From positions 34,668,032 to 34,732,031 of the forward strand of contig NC_091947.1 in assembly GCF_041260155.1 (NCBI RefSeq): 64,000 nucleotides of DNA, read 5' to 3'. Positions within the stretch are counted from its first letter, which is position 1, and each line of letters begins with the position of its first letter. This document shows, one piece after another, positions 1 through 11,250 of this stretch. Made by a program: the position numbers and the translations under genes. This DNA comes from Ptychodera flava. Its lineage: Eukaryota > Hemichordata > Enteropneusta > Ptychoderidae. Under the pieces are notes generated by a model, which worked only from the letters and a program-made list of their open reading frames with translations, did no database searches and was not told where the DNA came from.

Positions 1-1504
1 AAAAGAGATAAGGGAATTAATATACACAGCAGCTCAGGAATAGAAATGTCCCATCAACGAATGAAAATGGATATCAGGCGTCACCTGGGTGGGGGGCACT
101 GGGCAAAGACTATTTTAATCAGATGGTTGTACAGAACTGATCCTGAAATTTGGCTGCTTCTCCTGTGAAATTTTGAACTTATAATGACTGCATATGCATA
201 GAATATGAACATTCTTGTACATTAAAAAAATAAATAAACAAAAAAAAATAAATAAAAATAAAAATCAATAAACAATACTATGTGAAATTTTCTATTGATG
301 GCATTGTGTAAAGTCATAAACAATAGAATGATTAATAGATAAACAAACAAACAAACAAACAAACAAACAACAATAAAATCATGTTTATTTACATTTGTTC
401 AGAAAGGTTATACTGCAAAGCATAACGGCATATATTTAGATGGCCAGACGCAGTATGCATCTTGCATTCTGATACACTGCACTGCATCTTTAAAAACATA
501 TGTCTCGTTCTTTATGTTTTTCCTAAACCTTTTAACATGAAAGTAAAATGCTGACAACTGACAGACACAGAAAAGTACAGTGGCCATGCCATGGTCAGTC
601 ACAGCTGCAGTATAGTACACTGCACTGCCGGAGGTAGATACTGCAGGAATATTCCGTTGTCAAAACCTACTATGTCAGTAGCCTACCTGCCTAGCCTGCC
701 TTTGTACAGGCTAACTACTGACGTAAAACTTAGAAAATTAAAGTAGTTTTTACATGCTCATAGTCAAATTCCTACTCCTCCTGCATTCATGGGTGAATAT
801 GGGCGATCGGCATACCATTGCAAAGCTCTCGAGTTGCTTAACAAAAGTACGTTCTCCAAATTCATGACCATCACAGTTGATAAGAAAAAAGGCGCCAAAA
901 ATTAAGGAAATCGTTGCTTTTTTCTAAAATTCATATTTTTGACAGAAAAAATGGACAAAATCACGATAATCTCAACGTACCTTTTACCGTCGACTTCCAA
1001 GAAATGGCCTTGTACTCCTTTCGTCGGGGTAGGAGTGAAAATGTCAAAGAAGTAGGCTTAAAACAGCAAAATTTACAGCTTTTTGGTCAAAAATGTTCTG
1101 ATTAATTGCTAAACAATGGCTTCACTGAAAAGAAATCGGAAAAAACCATGAAAATCGGCAGAAATTGCACTTTATGAAAATTGTTCCTTGATCGAGGATG
1201 GTCTGGGTCATGCCTTACAGCTGTTGTAAACGCGGCAGTCTGAGATTTCCCAGATTCTTCACAGCGCCCTCTAGCGACCAAAATTCGTATATGCGTTGGT
1301 ACAAATCGAATGGGATTGTGGGAAAGCTAGCGTCCTGTGAAGTATCCGCTGACCTCCCTCCGAGCTCAGACATTATCTCCGTTCTGTGACGGAGAAGGTC
1401 GTACAATTTTCATAGTTCATTGCGCATGCTAAGTAGACATTGCCAATATAATCTACAAGATTTTTTCGCTTTACCTTGTAAAAGAACCTTGTTTTACGGG
1501 GTAC
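1..1504. other. AT-rich non-coding stretch
   Basis: No exon with convincing splice borders or family similarity is visible. It holds A/T-rich tracts near 220-260 and one tetranucleotide repeat. Short open frames here lack any recognisable motif. Confidence 0.5.
341..372. repeat. (AAAC)n microsatellite
   Basis: About eight tandem copies of AAAC, read directly. Confidence 0.95.
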
Positions 1505-2202
1505 CAGTCAACTCGCACTTTTTCCAACCCGCCCAGAACCAACTCGCCCGATTCCAACTCGCCCGATTCCAACTCGCCCGATACCAACTCGCCCGATATT
1601 ATTTTGCAATTTTATGAGTACCTGGTACGCTAGGTCTGCATGGCAGGGCTGTGTGTTTACCGGCGTTATACGGAGGCCGTATAACGCCGGTAAACACACA
1701 GCCCTGCCATGCAGAGCTACTGGTACGCTTGCTGCGAATCGGTAGCCTTTGCCACTCGGGTAGCTTGGTCATTGGAGTGGAAGAACATATCAAAGTGGCA
1801 GGGCTCGTTTTCGCAGCAACTGGTACGCATAAAACGTTTTATTTCTAACAACAAATATTTCTAACATAGAGAACCACAGGTGCGGCTTGAAATATGTGCC
1901 AACACGGAAAACTTTTTATTTGCGAATTTCACGTTTTGCAAATCTCTTGAAAGAACAAATTTCGTTCGGCTTCTTTACGTATAGGGATAGTTACTGCGTA
2001 CTGGCTCACTTCTTTAGGAACAGCAGGACCGTCTTTCACGAGTTACTGGCCTGGCATGACATGAAAATAGCTGGCCTCGGGCCATCGGGTTAGCGTACAT
2101 GGAATCTACAACACCCTATCTCAAAACAACGGGCGAGTTGGTATCGGGCGAGTTTGAATCGGGCGAGTTGGTTCTGGGCGTGGAAAAAGTGCGAGTTGAC
2201 TG
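1505..2202. mobile_element. TIR element with repeated subterminal motif, non-autonomous
   Basis: The left end starts CAGTCAACTCGCAC and the right end finishes GTGCGAGTTGACTG, its inverse. Both arms continue inward (1505-1596 and about 2132-2202) with short tandem copies of AACTCGCCCGAT, four on the left and three on the right in inverse orientation. TA dinucleotides lie just outside (1502-1503 with one extra C, and 2203-2204), so a TA target duplication is possible. No transposase is visible. Superfamily is not assigned. A smaller hairpin element is nested at 1631-1719. Confidence 0.8.
1631..1719. mobile_element. 89-bp hairpin MITE, hAT-like, nested
   Basis: The arms 1636-1673 and 1677-1714 are perfect 38-bp inverse copies around a 3-nt spacer. 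The 8-bp sequence CTGGTACG occurs on both sides (1622-1629 and 1720-1727), the duplication length typical of hAT elements. The termini, TAGGTCTGC and GCAGAGCTA, resemble those of the element at 60816-61129, suggesting one family. The perfect arms suggest a recent insertion. Confidence 0.75.
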
Positions 2203-2361
2203 TAATTCTGTTTTACTTTACCAACCCTGTCGCCAAATAGAAAACTTTCCCTTGAAAGGAATTTATTTATTTTCCTACAACCAAATACCTAATCAGTGAT
2301 ATTTTAAAAGTTGTACGTTACGTCAAAAAGCAGAGAGGAAATTCTTCCGTACTGATTTCCT

Positions 2362-2420
<59 letters not shown>

Positions 2421-2421
2421 T
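2362..2421. repeat. (TTA)n microsatellite
   Basis: About 20 uninterrupted copies of the trinucleotide, read directly. Confidence 0.95.
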
Positions 2422-2654
2422 TGTGGTTTCCAAAGCTTACATAAAACGAAAAAGACTAACATTTTGACAGGACAGGAAACGCCAGCTGAAAGCCATATTA
2501 GAGGTGTTGCTAAACACATATTTTCCGCTACAAAAAGTTTTAATATTTTACATGTATTTAAGCTCGGCAGACAGACACTTTATGAAGTTCACAAGCTTAA
2601 TTTTCAATTTTGATAAGGGGGTCAAAATTATCTCAATGGCAATTAAGCAAATAT

Positions 2655-2969
2655 TTACAACGAAAACATCACGAGATTTCTAAAAGTTAACAGTATTTGC
2701 GAATAGAGGTCACTTTCGCAATTTCCAAAGTTATTTTGTGAACACTTGTCAAGGAAGTGTTCGAAGATTAAAGAAAACTCCTCCACGGCTTTCATTTCAT
2801 TCTCTCCATTGTACAACATACATTGTGACGCAAATAGATACCAACTTTTCGATGCTGCTCGTCGAATTATGAGATAAAAAAGTTGACACAAGAATACCTT
2901 GAAAAGATACAGTAGCGTGTAGTTGTGACACGAAAATAGTTTGCAGCAATCTGTACTATCTGACCGCAC
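2655..2969 (-). CDS. candidate ORF of unknown function
   Basis: An open frame of about 104 codons on the minus strand. The last 65 residues are charged and of mixed composition (for example GENEMKAVEEFSLIFEHFLD), which looks more protein-like than most open frames in this part of the window. No domain, signal or homologue is recognised. A possible donor lies within it (TTCAAG|GTATTC), so only part may be coding. It could equally be a chance frame in AT-rich DNA. Confidence 0.2.
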   Translation of the reverse strand: MRSDSTDCCKLFSCHNYTLLYLFKVFLCQLFYLIIRRAASKSWYLFASQCMLYNGENEMKAVEEFSLIFEHFLDKCSQNNFGNCESDLYSQILLTFRNLVMFSL

Positions 2970-3001
2970 CAGCTATGCGTGTAACAAAATTATTTAATTA
3001 T

Positions 3002-3960
3002 CTCAGAACTGAGTAACCTGCACTATAGCGTTAAACTCCTATTTTGTTAAGAAACGACGAAATCATCTCAATTCCAAGCATTCTTCAATATGCTCACGGC
3101 TATCTATTGTCTTCAGTTTCACTTTGCTGCAATCTGCATAGCTGTGATATCGCAGCGGTACTTGTGGCGTGTATCGAACGCGCTCGGGTCATTGAGGTCA
3201 TCGCCACTGTGGCGATGACCTCAATGACCCGAGCGCGTTCGATACACGCCATACCGCTGCGATATCACAGCTATACAATCTGTAATATCCGACAATCTAT
3301 GACTCGGCTCCGAGTAACCTTCACTAACGTTAAAACTCCGTCTAGGCTAAAAAAATTACCAATCCGTCTCAGTCTGCAGCATCCTCCAATACACTCAGGA
3401 CTCTATGAAAGTCCACACATAAGAAAAGTCAATCACTTTGCAGCTATCTGCAAAGGTACAAAAATTATTAGTCTCAGCTCGGAGCAAACTGCACTGACGT
3501 TAAACTCCGTCAAGGATGAGAAATTACTGATCTATCTCAGGCCGTAGCATTCTCCAATACACTTAGGACTCTGGGATCAAAGTCCACAGATATGAAAAGT
3601 CAATCACTTTGCAGCCATCTGCAATATCTGACAAGCTTTGTATAGTACAAAATAAAATAATGTCTCAGCTCAGAGCAAACTGCACCAAGGTTAAAACTCC
3701 GACAATGAAAACAAATTTCAAATCGCAGTCTGTTGCATCTACAATAAACTCAAAACTGTATCTACAGTCCATACATACGAAAAGTCAATAGTTTGAAGCC
3801 ATCTGCAATATCTGACACGCTATGTATAGTACAGAAATTATAAAATGTCTCAGCTCGGAGCAAACCGAACCCAGGTAACAATCCCGACCATGTAAAGAAA
3901 TTTCAAATCTATGTCAGTCCGTTGCATCCACAATAAACTCAGAACTCTATCAGTGACGTC
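3002..3960. repeat. diverged tandem array, unit about 165-192 bp, five units
   Basis: A motif like CTCAGCTCGGAGCAAACTGC recurs near 3002, 3303, 3472, 3664 and 3849. Each copy is followed by similar blocks (AAACTCCG; TCAGTCCGTTGCATC; ACTCAGGACTCTAT; AAAAGTCAATCACTTTGCAG). The first unit is lengthened by the hairpin at 3138-3274; removing it gives a unit of about 164 bp. No coding role is inferred for the open frames across it. Confidence 0.8.
3138..3274. mobile_element. 137-bp near-perfect hairpin (foldback MITE) inside the tandem array
   Basis: The arms pair from 3138 to 3274 around a single-base centre at 3208, with one small bulge. CAATCTG flanks both sides (3130-3136 and 3276-3282), and the uninterrupted array units have the same motif once at this place, so it is a target duplication of about 7-9 bp. 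The ends begin TAGCTGTG. There is no coding capacity. Confidence 0.75.
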
Positions 3961-4484
3961 TGGCGGTTCGCCTGCAATGAGTCGAGAGCCTGTGGGCAAA
4001 ACCACTGGTTGCAACGCGGTTACTCCACCGAAAACAATCGGTTTTTTTCACCCAAAATTGTGATCGATCTCCTATTTTGAGCACGCTCAACTTGTCTAGA
4101 TGCACGATGAGCTAAGCTGTGCTTTTGAACTTACACAAAGCCCACTTTCATCTCTCTATGCGATGGGACCATATCCGTATCAGATGCGCCATATAGTAAA
4201 TCTCGGTCTTTCACGATAAGCCTCCCACGCACGGTGCACAATAGACAAAACTGCTGATTTTAACGCGCAGTTTCTTTTCCAAAAACAGCCAATTTTTAAT
4301 TTAAAATCGTGATCGATCCTAGTTTTCGAGCACGCTCATCTTGTTTAGATACACAATGTGCTAAGCTGCGTTTTTAGACTTGTGCAAAGTTCGCATTTCT
4401 CTCTCTGTGCGAGGGGACCATTTCGCGTCCGCCATTTTGAATCTTGTTCGATAGCCAGTAACACTGCCCCTGCTCCGCAGAGCT
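3961..4484. other. non-coding, weak internal duplication
   Basis: Two similar segments near 4062-4160 and 4300-4410 share GTGATCGATC, GAGCACGCTCA, CTTGT and a CTAAGCTG block, suggesting an old ~245-bp tandem duplication. No gene is seen. Confidence 0.45.
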
Positions 4485-4499
4485 AGCTTTAGAATGGGA

Positions 4500-4975
4500 T
4501 GTTGAATTGTGAAATAGGATTTGGAAGTGCATGATGTGTTGTCAAATGAAATTGGGAAGAGCATGTTGAGTTGTAAAATAGGATTTGGAAGTGCATGATG
4601 TGTTGTCAAATGAAATTGGGAAGAGCATGTTGAGTTGTAAATAGGATTTGGAAGTACATGATGTGTTGTCAAATGAAATTGGGAAGAGCATGTTGAGTTG
4701 TAAATAGGATTTGGAAGTGCATGATGTGTTGTCAAATGAAATTGGGAAGAGCATGTTGAGTTGTAAAATAGGATTTGGAAGTGCATGATGTGTTGTCAAA
4801 TGAAATTGGGAAGAGCATGTTGAGTTGTAAAATAGGATTTGGAATGGCATGTTGTGTTGTGAAATAGCATGTTGAATTGTAAAATAGAATTCGGAATGGC
4901 ATGTTGTGTTGTGAAATAGCATGTTGAATTGTAAAATAGAATTCGGAATGGCATGTTGTGTTGTAAAATCAAAGT
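4500..4975. repeat. 64-bp minisatellite made of two related 32-bp halves
   Basis: The unit contains GCATGATGTGTTGTCAAATG, then ATTGGGAAGAGCATGTTGAG, then TTGTAAAATAGGATTTGGAA, repeated about five times. The distal part changes to a shorter unit with AATAGCATGTTGAATTG. The two halves of the 64-bp unit are themselves similar, so the array grew from a ~32-bp ancestor. Long minus-strand open frames here are a by-product of the repeat period. Confidence 0.9.
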
Positions 4976-5945
4976 AGTAATTTTGGCATGGATTGGACAC
5001 CATAATTACCGGCATCCAACATCACTTTATTACAGAGAGTACAAAACTCTGCTGCACGTTTAAAGCGCAGTGGTCGTCGCGCTGCGCGTGCGTGATTTTT
5101 TTGTTGATAAACATAAATTTTTGTAAACATAAGTCTTCTCAACTTCAATAGGAGTGAGATGGGAGCAGTCCCCCACTTTGTTAAGGCCTTTGTAAGACTC
5201 AACATCATGCAATAGTAAACTATTAAGATCGGAAACGAACTTCAGTGGTGTATTTCTATCGATAAACTCGTGTAGAGCTACGAACATTGGGACACTACAC
5301 TCAGCACATTATGTCGCTGAGTTTACTGCACGCAGACACAGTGAACAAATGGGTTTGATCGCGCGCGTTCACACTGGTTGTACACAATGCTATGTACAGT
5401 ACAGTGAAAATACATAACTAAAATGATCAACAGTGCCTATATATGTAGACCAGCAACAAGCACAATGCCTAACACAAGGTTACACTCAAGACCATGATCG
5501 GCAAGCCAGAGCAGGACACGGGAGATGTTGTTGGGAGACGGTCACCGCGTTGACGTACACGGATATAGAGAATCCGGTCCCACACGTACCGGCCCGCGAC
5601 GACTTGGCCCACAACCAACTGTTGATGACCATGTCTTCTCCTAGTATTACGTGGTAAGAAATAGTAAAATGACAGGAAACAACAGACAAAACGAGCGGGT
5701 TTTCGCGGCATTTGGCAGGAAATTGCACGGCTACACCGTGCATAGACGTATCGAGAGATCCTGTGCCCCGGTCCTGTGCACGGTCATGGCAGTGATCCAA
5801 CCGCTAGCTGGTGTAGGCCTACCGGTGCTGGGCAAACTTCGTTGTTGTACCTCCTGATTGCCGGGTAGGTCTGAATCCTCTTTCAAGTGAGATAACCCCC
5901 ACATAACAAGAAGACCTATGAAAGGTCCTTCGCTTGACTTGATAC

Positions 5946-6110
5946 CTGTACTCGGAATTCTCGTTTGCACCCCCAAACGGGGTAAACTTTGTAGTTGAGT
6001 TGGATTCTCCACAGCCGAGCGTAGCGCGCCATATACCCGGTTTGACACGGACGTTCATACAGACCACGGAACGGAACAGATGCAGAGATGCTTCTTGCTG
6101 CAGCGGGCAT
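5946..6110 (-). CDS. candidate first coding exon, unknown protein, inside a TIR element
   Basis: From an ATG at 6110 the frame runs 55 codons to a plausible donor (GAGTACAG|GTATCA, exon end 5946); unspliced it stays open to 5916. The N-terminus MPAAARSISASVPFRGLYER is rich in Ala, Ser and Arg without acidic residues, as in mitochondrial presequences, though that is only composition. An upstream ATG in another frame would make a 35-codon ORF. The segment lies in a CpG-rich patch with a YY1-like motif upstream. No following exon was found, and it sits wholly inside the element at 5064-6573, so it may be passenger sequence or not coding at all. Confidence 0.28.
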
Positions 6111-6444
6111 TGCTCTGCGAGCTGTAGATTTCTGTAGTTTGGGTTGTTGTCTTTGTACTCATGTCGGGCCTCTTGAAATGAAAGCTCTCGTCCTTGCTAG
6201 CGATGTCGAAAACTAGCGCCCGGTCGTTGATAGTCTGTTGGCGTATACATGCGTACGTCTAGCTCTATGGCTCGAGCGATAACAGTAGCCGAGCCCCAAT
6301 CAACTGATTCAAGAAAATCATGAGCAAATGTGATCTCGATCCAGCGCGCAATTATTGTTCAATATTCAGCAGATATTTAACTTAGATTAATTGACCTTTT
6401 ATTGCGTGTTACATTTGGTTAGTTGGTATGCTTGTGACAGATCA

Positions 6445-6455
6445 GCCGCCATTTT
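6445..6455 (-). promoter_or_regulatory. YY1-like AAAATGGCGGC motif
   Basis: An exact match on the minus strand, about 335 bp upstream of the candidate ATG at 6110 and in the same orientation. Such motifs are common near TATA-less starts in animals; function here is inferred. Confidence 0.35.
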
Positions 6456-6952
6456 AACAAGCGGCAATATCGCAAACATTACAATCAACCCGTAACATGT
6501 GCGGCGTTCTTGGATTTGTTTACAACAGAGGGGGACCCCTCAGGAGGATGCGCAGCGCGACGACCACTGCGCTTTAATTGCACAGGTGAAGAAACTAGAA
6601 GTTCATTTATCTCCTATCGTGTGATAAAATTCTGCTGGCTGTCAGTCTTGTACAGAAGTAAAGTCATTAAGCGTATTTTAGTCCTCACCGACAAGGCTGT
6701 GGACGGTTCTACGACTCTAGGGCAAGCCATCGAACGCAGTAACCTTTCCAGATATCTCTCCGTTCAGGAGATGGATTATCTATCAAAATTCCACTGACAC
6801 AACTCAAGTCATATTATATTATGGTGAACCATTAGCTTTTCATTGCTGCATTTTCATAAGCTTTAGGAATGGGGGATTGGTCATATTCGTTCTGTATCAC
6901 GTACATGTACTGTAGTTTTCAAATCCAGATTCGAGAGAGCGTATATATGTGA

Positions 6953-7020
6953 TACTGTGTAAAGCGCCAGTGAATTTTTTGACGGATACCAGGTGCTATA
7001 TAAATTTATTGTATCGTATT
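6953..7020 (+). mobile_element. SINE-like 3' tail fragment
   Basis: GTAAAGCGCC followed by GTGCTATATAAATTTATT matches the tail of the fuller SINE at 51139-51475 (GTAAAGCGCCTTG then GCGCTATATAAG). The 5' part is not recognised, so this is a truncated or decayed copy. Confidence 0.4.
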
Positions 7021-9784
7021 AGCGTCTTTGGTTTTCCTCAGTTTTCGATCATCTACTGTAGTGGATCATTTATAAACAACTCATTTTTCACCCTTCAATC
7101 ATGGGAATGACATTCTTTATTCAATATGTTGATCTCAGACTATAAGAAAGCATTACTTTCACCGACTGTGAACTTCTCCCCTATCCTGATGTAAATAAAT
7201 GGCATCACCTGTGACCTATAGTACTGAATCCCACCTTTTATGAATCATAAACGTCCTCAATTTCCAAATGTCATCGACAACAACGTAAGGCAAGCTCAAC
7301 TATTTGGCAATTGTAAAGCATCTGCAAATCCTCACACCGTCTTTTTTTGCATGATTCAAGAGCGGTAGACCTTCAACCTTTTTTGAAGGCAGGGTTAAAC
7401 GGGAACGCTGGCTAATGGTCTCCTCGCTCGACAAGAGTCAAGTGCACGGTGCGACTTCTGTCAACACGAGGAAATCTTACGATTCACACTACATATTAGT
7501 GAGGAAAGCGAATATTTTTTCCAACTTTTACATGATATCAGATATTTACGGCTACTATAGTAAGACTGTGTATGTCATCGAAATTTTAGAAGGTTTGATT
7601 CTTATTCATTACGTTATTTAGAATCAGACAGAAATTCTTGAAGGGCCAGCTGTGGAAGGTGACGATACGTCCAATTAAACAAGGGCAAGAACATGCCACT
7701 TTATGCGTACAATAAAGTATACATTCGAAGTTAACTGTCCTTTGTCTTTTGAGGAAGTCACGATCACGGTTGAACAACTCTGTTATCTGCCTGCAATTTT
7801 CTAAGTCTTGTATCGCCTAAAATTCAAGTAAATGCCACACTGAGGAAGTCGTGTTGCATGGGCCGAATCTGTGAATTCGTGAAACCACCGATAGATTTCA
7901 AATATTTACCGGTGATTTCATGAGTCTAACAGTCATCCAGTATCGAAGTTTAGTATCGGATATAGGAATGCATGCTGCTCCAGAGATGACAGGTTTTGTA
8001 ATTTCCTGTACGGAAAAAATTACCCTCGACGTTTAGTATTTTCTGGTGTTATTATTGGAATTCGGTTATGTATCTGGTACACGTCGGGAATTCACCAGAC
8101 CCAGTAATTAGTGAACTCAACGTACAACTTGTGTTACGTTATTGTAGTATCATATTTTATCGATTTCATGATCCCTCAATTGCAAGTATAAATCGATTAG
8201 GCATTATTGTTTTCAAAGAACCAGCGCCTGCCGAGTTAAAGGTAGAAAACCTAGTATCAATGATATGTCTGCACATATATATCGGCGTTCGCAGACTTAA
8301 CGTTTTGGCTGCACTGATAAAACTCCATTACAAGAGATGACACAGTAAATATCGTTTATTAAATGTGCAAAGCCCCGCCTTCAAGATTGGTAGTACCACT
8401 ACGTGACGTCTGCATATAAAGAGGAATACCGTATCATAAAGTTCCTGAGATAACGCAATTGTTCTGTTGTAAAGCTAGTTCCAACGGAAAGCCTGCAAGT
8501 ACGGATTGGTGCATATTCCAGCACACTTTCGTTCTCGAAACGGGCACTTCAGCAGCGGCGACCGAACTTCCATAGCCGTCGAAATTCATCGTGAATGTCA
8601 TAAAATTTTTCCTGGTGTGAAAATTGGTGCTATTTGAGTCATGTATTTGACAAGGGAATATGGTCGTGTCGCTCATTCACGCTCTACATGGTACTAGTAC
8701 CAGGCTTGCACATACTTCTAGTCTCAGGTTAAACTATCATTGGTATGCAGATAATAGTTTCGGGCAAGCTGTACTCAGTGATTTTCAACGACGCGTTGCT
8801 ATCAACCTTCAAATAGTGATTGATGAGTGGTTGTCTGGAAAATATGAGTTATTGCGGCGCATGCCTCGTCTACAAAGTCAAAATGACCAAGCGAACTAGA
8901 GAACTGAATATTAAGTCTACCATTTCAACTACCGCCCGGTCGGAGAGAAGCGTACTCAAAATTCAAAATGTTATCATATTTTCTTTAGTTAAATGACGAA
9001 ATTAATCGAAATTATTTTGCACTTTGATGGAACGGTGAGAGTTGTGGACTTTCCAGCCCCGCGTCAAACCTGCTCTTGAGATACGCTATGCATGGTGCAG
9101 GTGTGATCGACGACAGCGCGTCTACGTCGACAGAGTCGGGTGTACGAATAGAGATGATTACGCCAGGCTTTCAATGGGTATATAGATTCTTGTCACTGGT
9201 CCCCAAGATCTCGCCAAATTTGGTGCGTCTAACAGATTTGATGCAAAATGCAACTTGAAATTAAGTTGAAATCGTAATATATTACGTATACATTAATACA
9301 AACCGAAACTCAAAGCCCTTTCACTCCGGCTTTCTCTAGTGATATACAGCGACCACATGTTCATGGTCGAGGTTAGGACGAACGTGGATACATGTAGACC
9401 ATGTCTTATACATTCACTTCCCCTAGAAGTATGAGTTACTAGTTGTAAATGGCGAGGGTTTTCTACTAAAACCAGTACTCCGAAACAAACACCAATGCAA
9501 CACAAACTTTTAGATAGCAAGGTGGAGAGTCTCTTTCACATTTTTATGCGACAGTCTGCTAAAGTCTGCTCTGTGGGTATATTCCCACAGACGTGGGGCA
9601 AGTTTTTTCAAACCTAAAATTGCTGTTTTTGTAATATTTCGTAGTTAACTTGCTGTAAGCATATGTTTCGGTTTTGAAGCAAGAAGCAATGCGGTTAAGG
9701 AAACCGGCTCTTAATGTGGTACAGTACTCTGGAGTGCACATTTCGGGCTACAAAGCAGACAATCTGTACTTTTGAATATTAGGT
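7021..9784. other. no supported gene
   Basis: Moderately AT-rich single-copy-looking DNA. Apart from the weak ORF at 8434-8676, nothing was recognised on either strand. Confidence 0.4.
8434..8676 (-). CDS. candidate 80-codon ORF, unknown
   Basis: A complete frame from ATG at 8676 to a stop at 8434. Its sequence is mixed and not low-complexity (starts MSDTTIFPCQIHDSNSTNFH; later FDGYGSSVAAAEVPVSRTKV). No domain, signal peptide or membrane segment is seen. An AG within the frame (ATCTCAG|GAAC) could instead be a splice acceptor. It may be a small gene or a chance frame. Confidence 0.22.
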   Translation of the reverse strand: MSDTTIFPCQIHDSNSTNFHTRKNFMTFTMNFDGYGSSVAAAEVPVSRTKVCWNMHQSVLAGFPLELALQQNNCVISGTL

Positions 9785-9800
9785 GGGGGGGGGGGGGGGG
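9785..9800. repeat. G16 homopolymer
   Basis: Sixteen consecutive G residues on the plus strand. Similar runs occur at 20800-20812, 20895-20908 and 63799-63814. Confidence 0.9.
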
Positions 9801-10774
9801 TAAAAGGTTATCTTTTTGCCAAAATCCCAAGGTGTCAAGGTTGGTTCAAAAAATCGTGCCATAGTCAGAAACAGGAAATGCGTCTACATAGTGGGACAGC
9901 ATAGTAACACATAAGCTGCAGGTACAAATCTATCATTTATACTACGCAATTTCTCTACTAAGATGAATTTGAGGCGACTAATGGAAAGTCTGACAATCTT
10001 TCGAATTACATTGCTGTGTACAGGATCGTGTTATGCAGTCTCTCCACTCTTGAGAGACTGCACTGACACGCAGATTACAGCCGTGTCTCGCCTTAAAAAA
10101 ATCAGGTCTCTATACAGAAAACAGCGAAACAATAATTATTTTAAAATGTACTCAAAATAAACTAAAACGCAAACAACCAAGATATGAACGATGTATGGGG
10201 TTGCTTTCCCTTTATTGCAAAACTGCATCAGTGTGTAATTCAAAGACCACTGTCTCCCTACTGGGAATCAAAGGCGCCCTTCTCAATCCCAGGTTCTCGC
10301 ATTAGCGAATGTGTCAACAGCCCATTAGCAGTTTGTCATTCTTTTGTTTTCCATTGAATATTTTATCAAGTAAATAATATTTATATTAGATAAATCTGAT
10401 AATTGAGTGGGGGCTTTTTAAACAGGCAGACGCATTAAACTTTAATCGTGTTTTTTGTTACGTTTTGTTTTGTTTAATATAGAAAATATAGACCCTCAAA
10501 AACAATCTCACAGTGATTTTTTTACCGATATTGTATTATTAGCGGGCGGGAAAATGTACTGCCGTAGTCTTTTTGTACGGGCTTCGCCTAGCAACGTGTC
10601 GATTCATTGCCGGGGCATGCGGCTGAGATGAGGTTTTCGCAGATAGTCTACACACCACGCCGTACACGCGGAATGTCAAGATTCTGAGCGGACAGTTTCG
10701 AAAACAGTCGGCGTACGTATGAAGACATAACAGCTAGGCCTACTTGTTGGCTGCAATTATTTTTGAACATCCAT
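9801..10774. other. no supported gene
   Basis: A short perfect 9-bp stem (GCAGTCTCT ... AGAGACTGC) lies near 10034-10060. Otherwise AT-rich DNA turning CpG-rich near 10550-10760, without a recognisable exon. Confidence 0.4.
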
Positions 10775-11078
10775 CATGCGCCAGCTAATATAACATTCAT
10801 GCACGAGCGTGGTATTCTGCCACTGTTCGTTCACGCCCATCGCCCACAGATACATTGGTCTGCCCGGCTACAATGCATGCTGCGATTCGGCTCTGCGTCT
10901 ACGCGGCCGAAAGACGTATTTGACATGTGTATAGTCTCGCGATCTCGTGTCTATGGACCGCAAAGTTGCAGAGCGAAATTGTAGCCGGGCAGACCAGTGT
11001 ACCTGTGGGCGATGGGCGTGAACGAACACGTGCCAGAATAGTACGCTCGTGCATGAATGTTATATTAGCTGGCGCATG
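10775..11078. mobile_element. 304-bp foldback MITE with ~100-bp arms
   Basis: The left arm 10775-10874 starts CATGCGCCAGCTAATATAAC and is matched in inverse by 10978-11078, with a few mismatches; both arms include the inverse pair GTCTGCCCGGCTACAAT / ATTGTAGCCGGGCAGAC. The central ~103 bp is unpaired. No target duplication was identified. Confidence 0.75.
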
Positions 11079-11091
11079 GCACGTCGCGTGC

Positions 11092-11250
11092 TAGCTAAGG
11101 GTCCATAGCTATGGCGTTTTCAGACGGAATGCTTTTACGGGCTGGTTTTGAATTATACGATTTTAACCCCGCCACCACACCAGCCCGTAGGCTAAAAGGC
11201 AGGAATCCCGTCTGAAAACACCACAGCTATGGACCCACAGCTACTAGTAG
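11092..11250. mobile_element. 159-bp hAT-like hairpin MITE
   Basis: The inverse arms contain GGGTCCATAGCTATGG on the left and CCACAGCTATGGACCC on the right, plus TTTTCAGACGG / CCGTCTGAAAA. The 8-bp TCGCGTGC flanks both sides (11084-11091 and 11251-11258), fitting a hAT-type duplication. The right terminus carries about 7 extra bases (CTAGTAG) beyond the pairing part. It lies 13 bp from the previous foldback element. Confidence 0.65.

Larger units (their letters stand above)
5064..6573. mobile_element. TTAA-flanked TIR element, Kolobok/piggyBac-like, about 1.5 kb
   Basis: A perfect 24-bp inverse pair lies at both ends (5064-5087 and 6550-6573), starting AGCGCAGTGGTCG and ending CGACCACTGCGCT. 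Each end is directly flanked by TTAA (5060-5063 and 6574-6577), the duplication used by Kolobok and piggyBac transposons. The AG start favours Kolobok/T2-type elements over piggyBac, whose ends usually start with C. No transposase was recognised. The interior is more CpG-rich than its surroundings and holds a candidate minus-strand exon and promoter-like sequence. Confidence 0.7.

Noticed and set aside
3002-3960. CRISPR-like array
   Set aside because: Units are contiguous and diverge over their whole length, with no constant repeats and unique spacers. The genome is eukaryotic.
4361-5208. Long minus-strand open frames with repeated histidine/leucine-rich peptide
   Set aside because: They are the translation of the 64-bp minisatellite; the period creates the frame.
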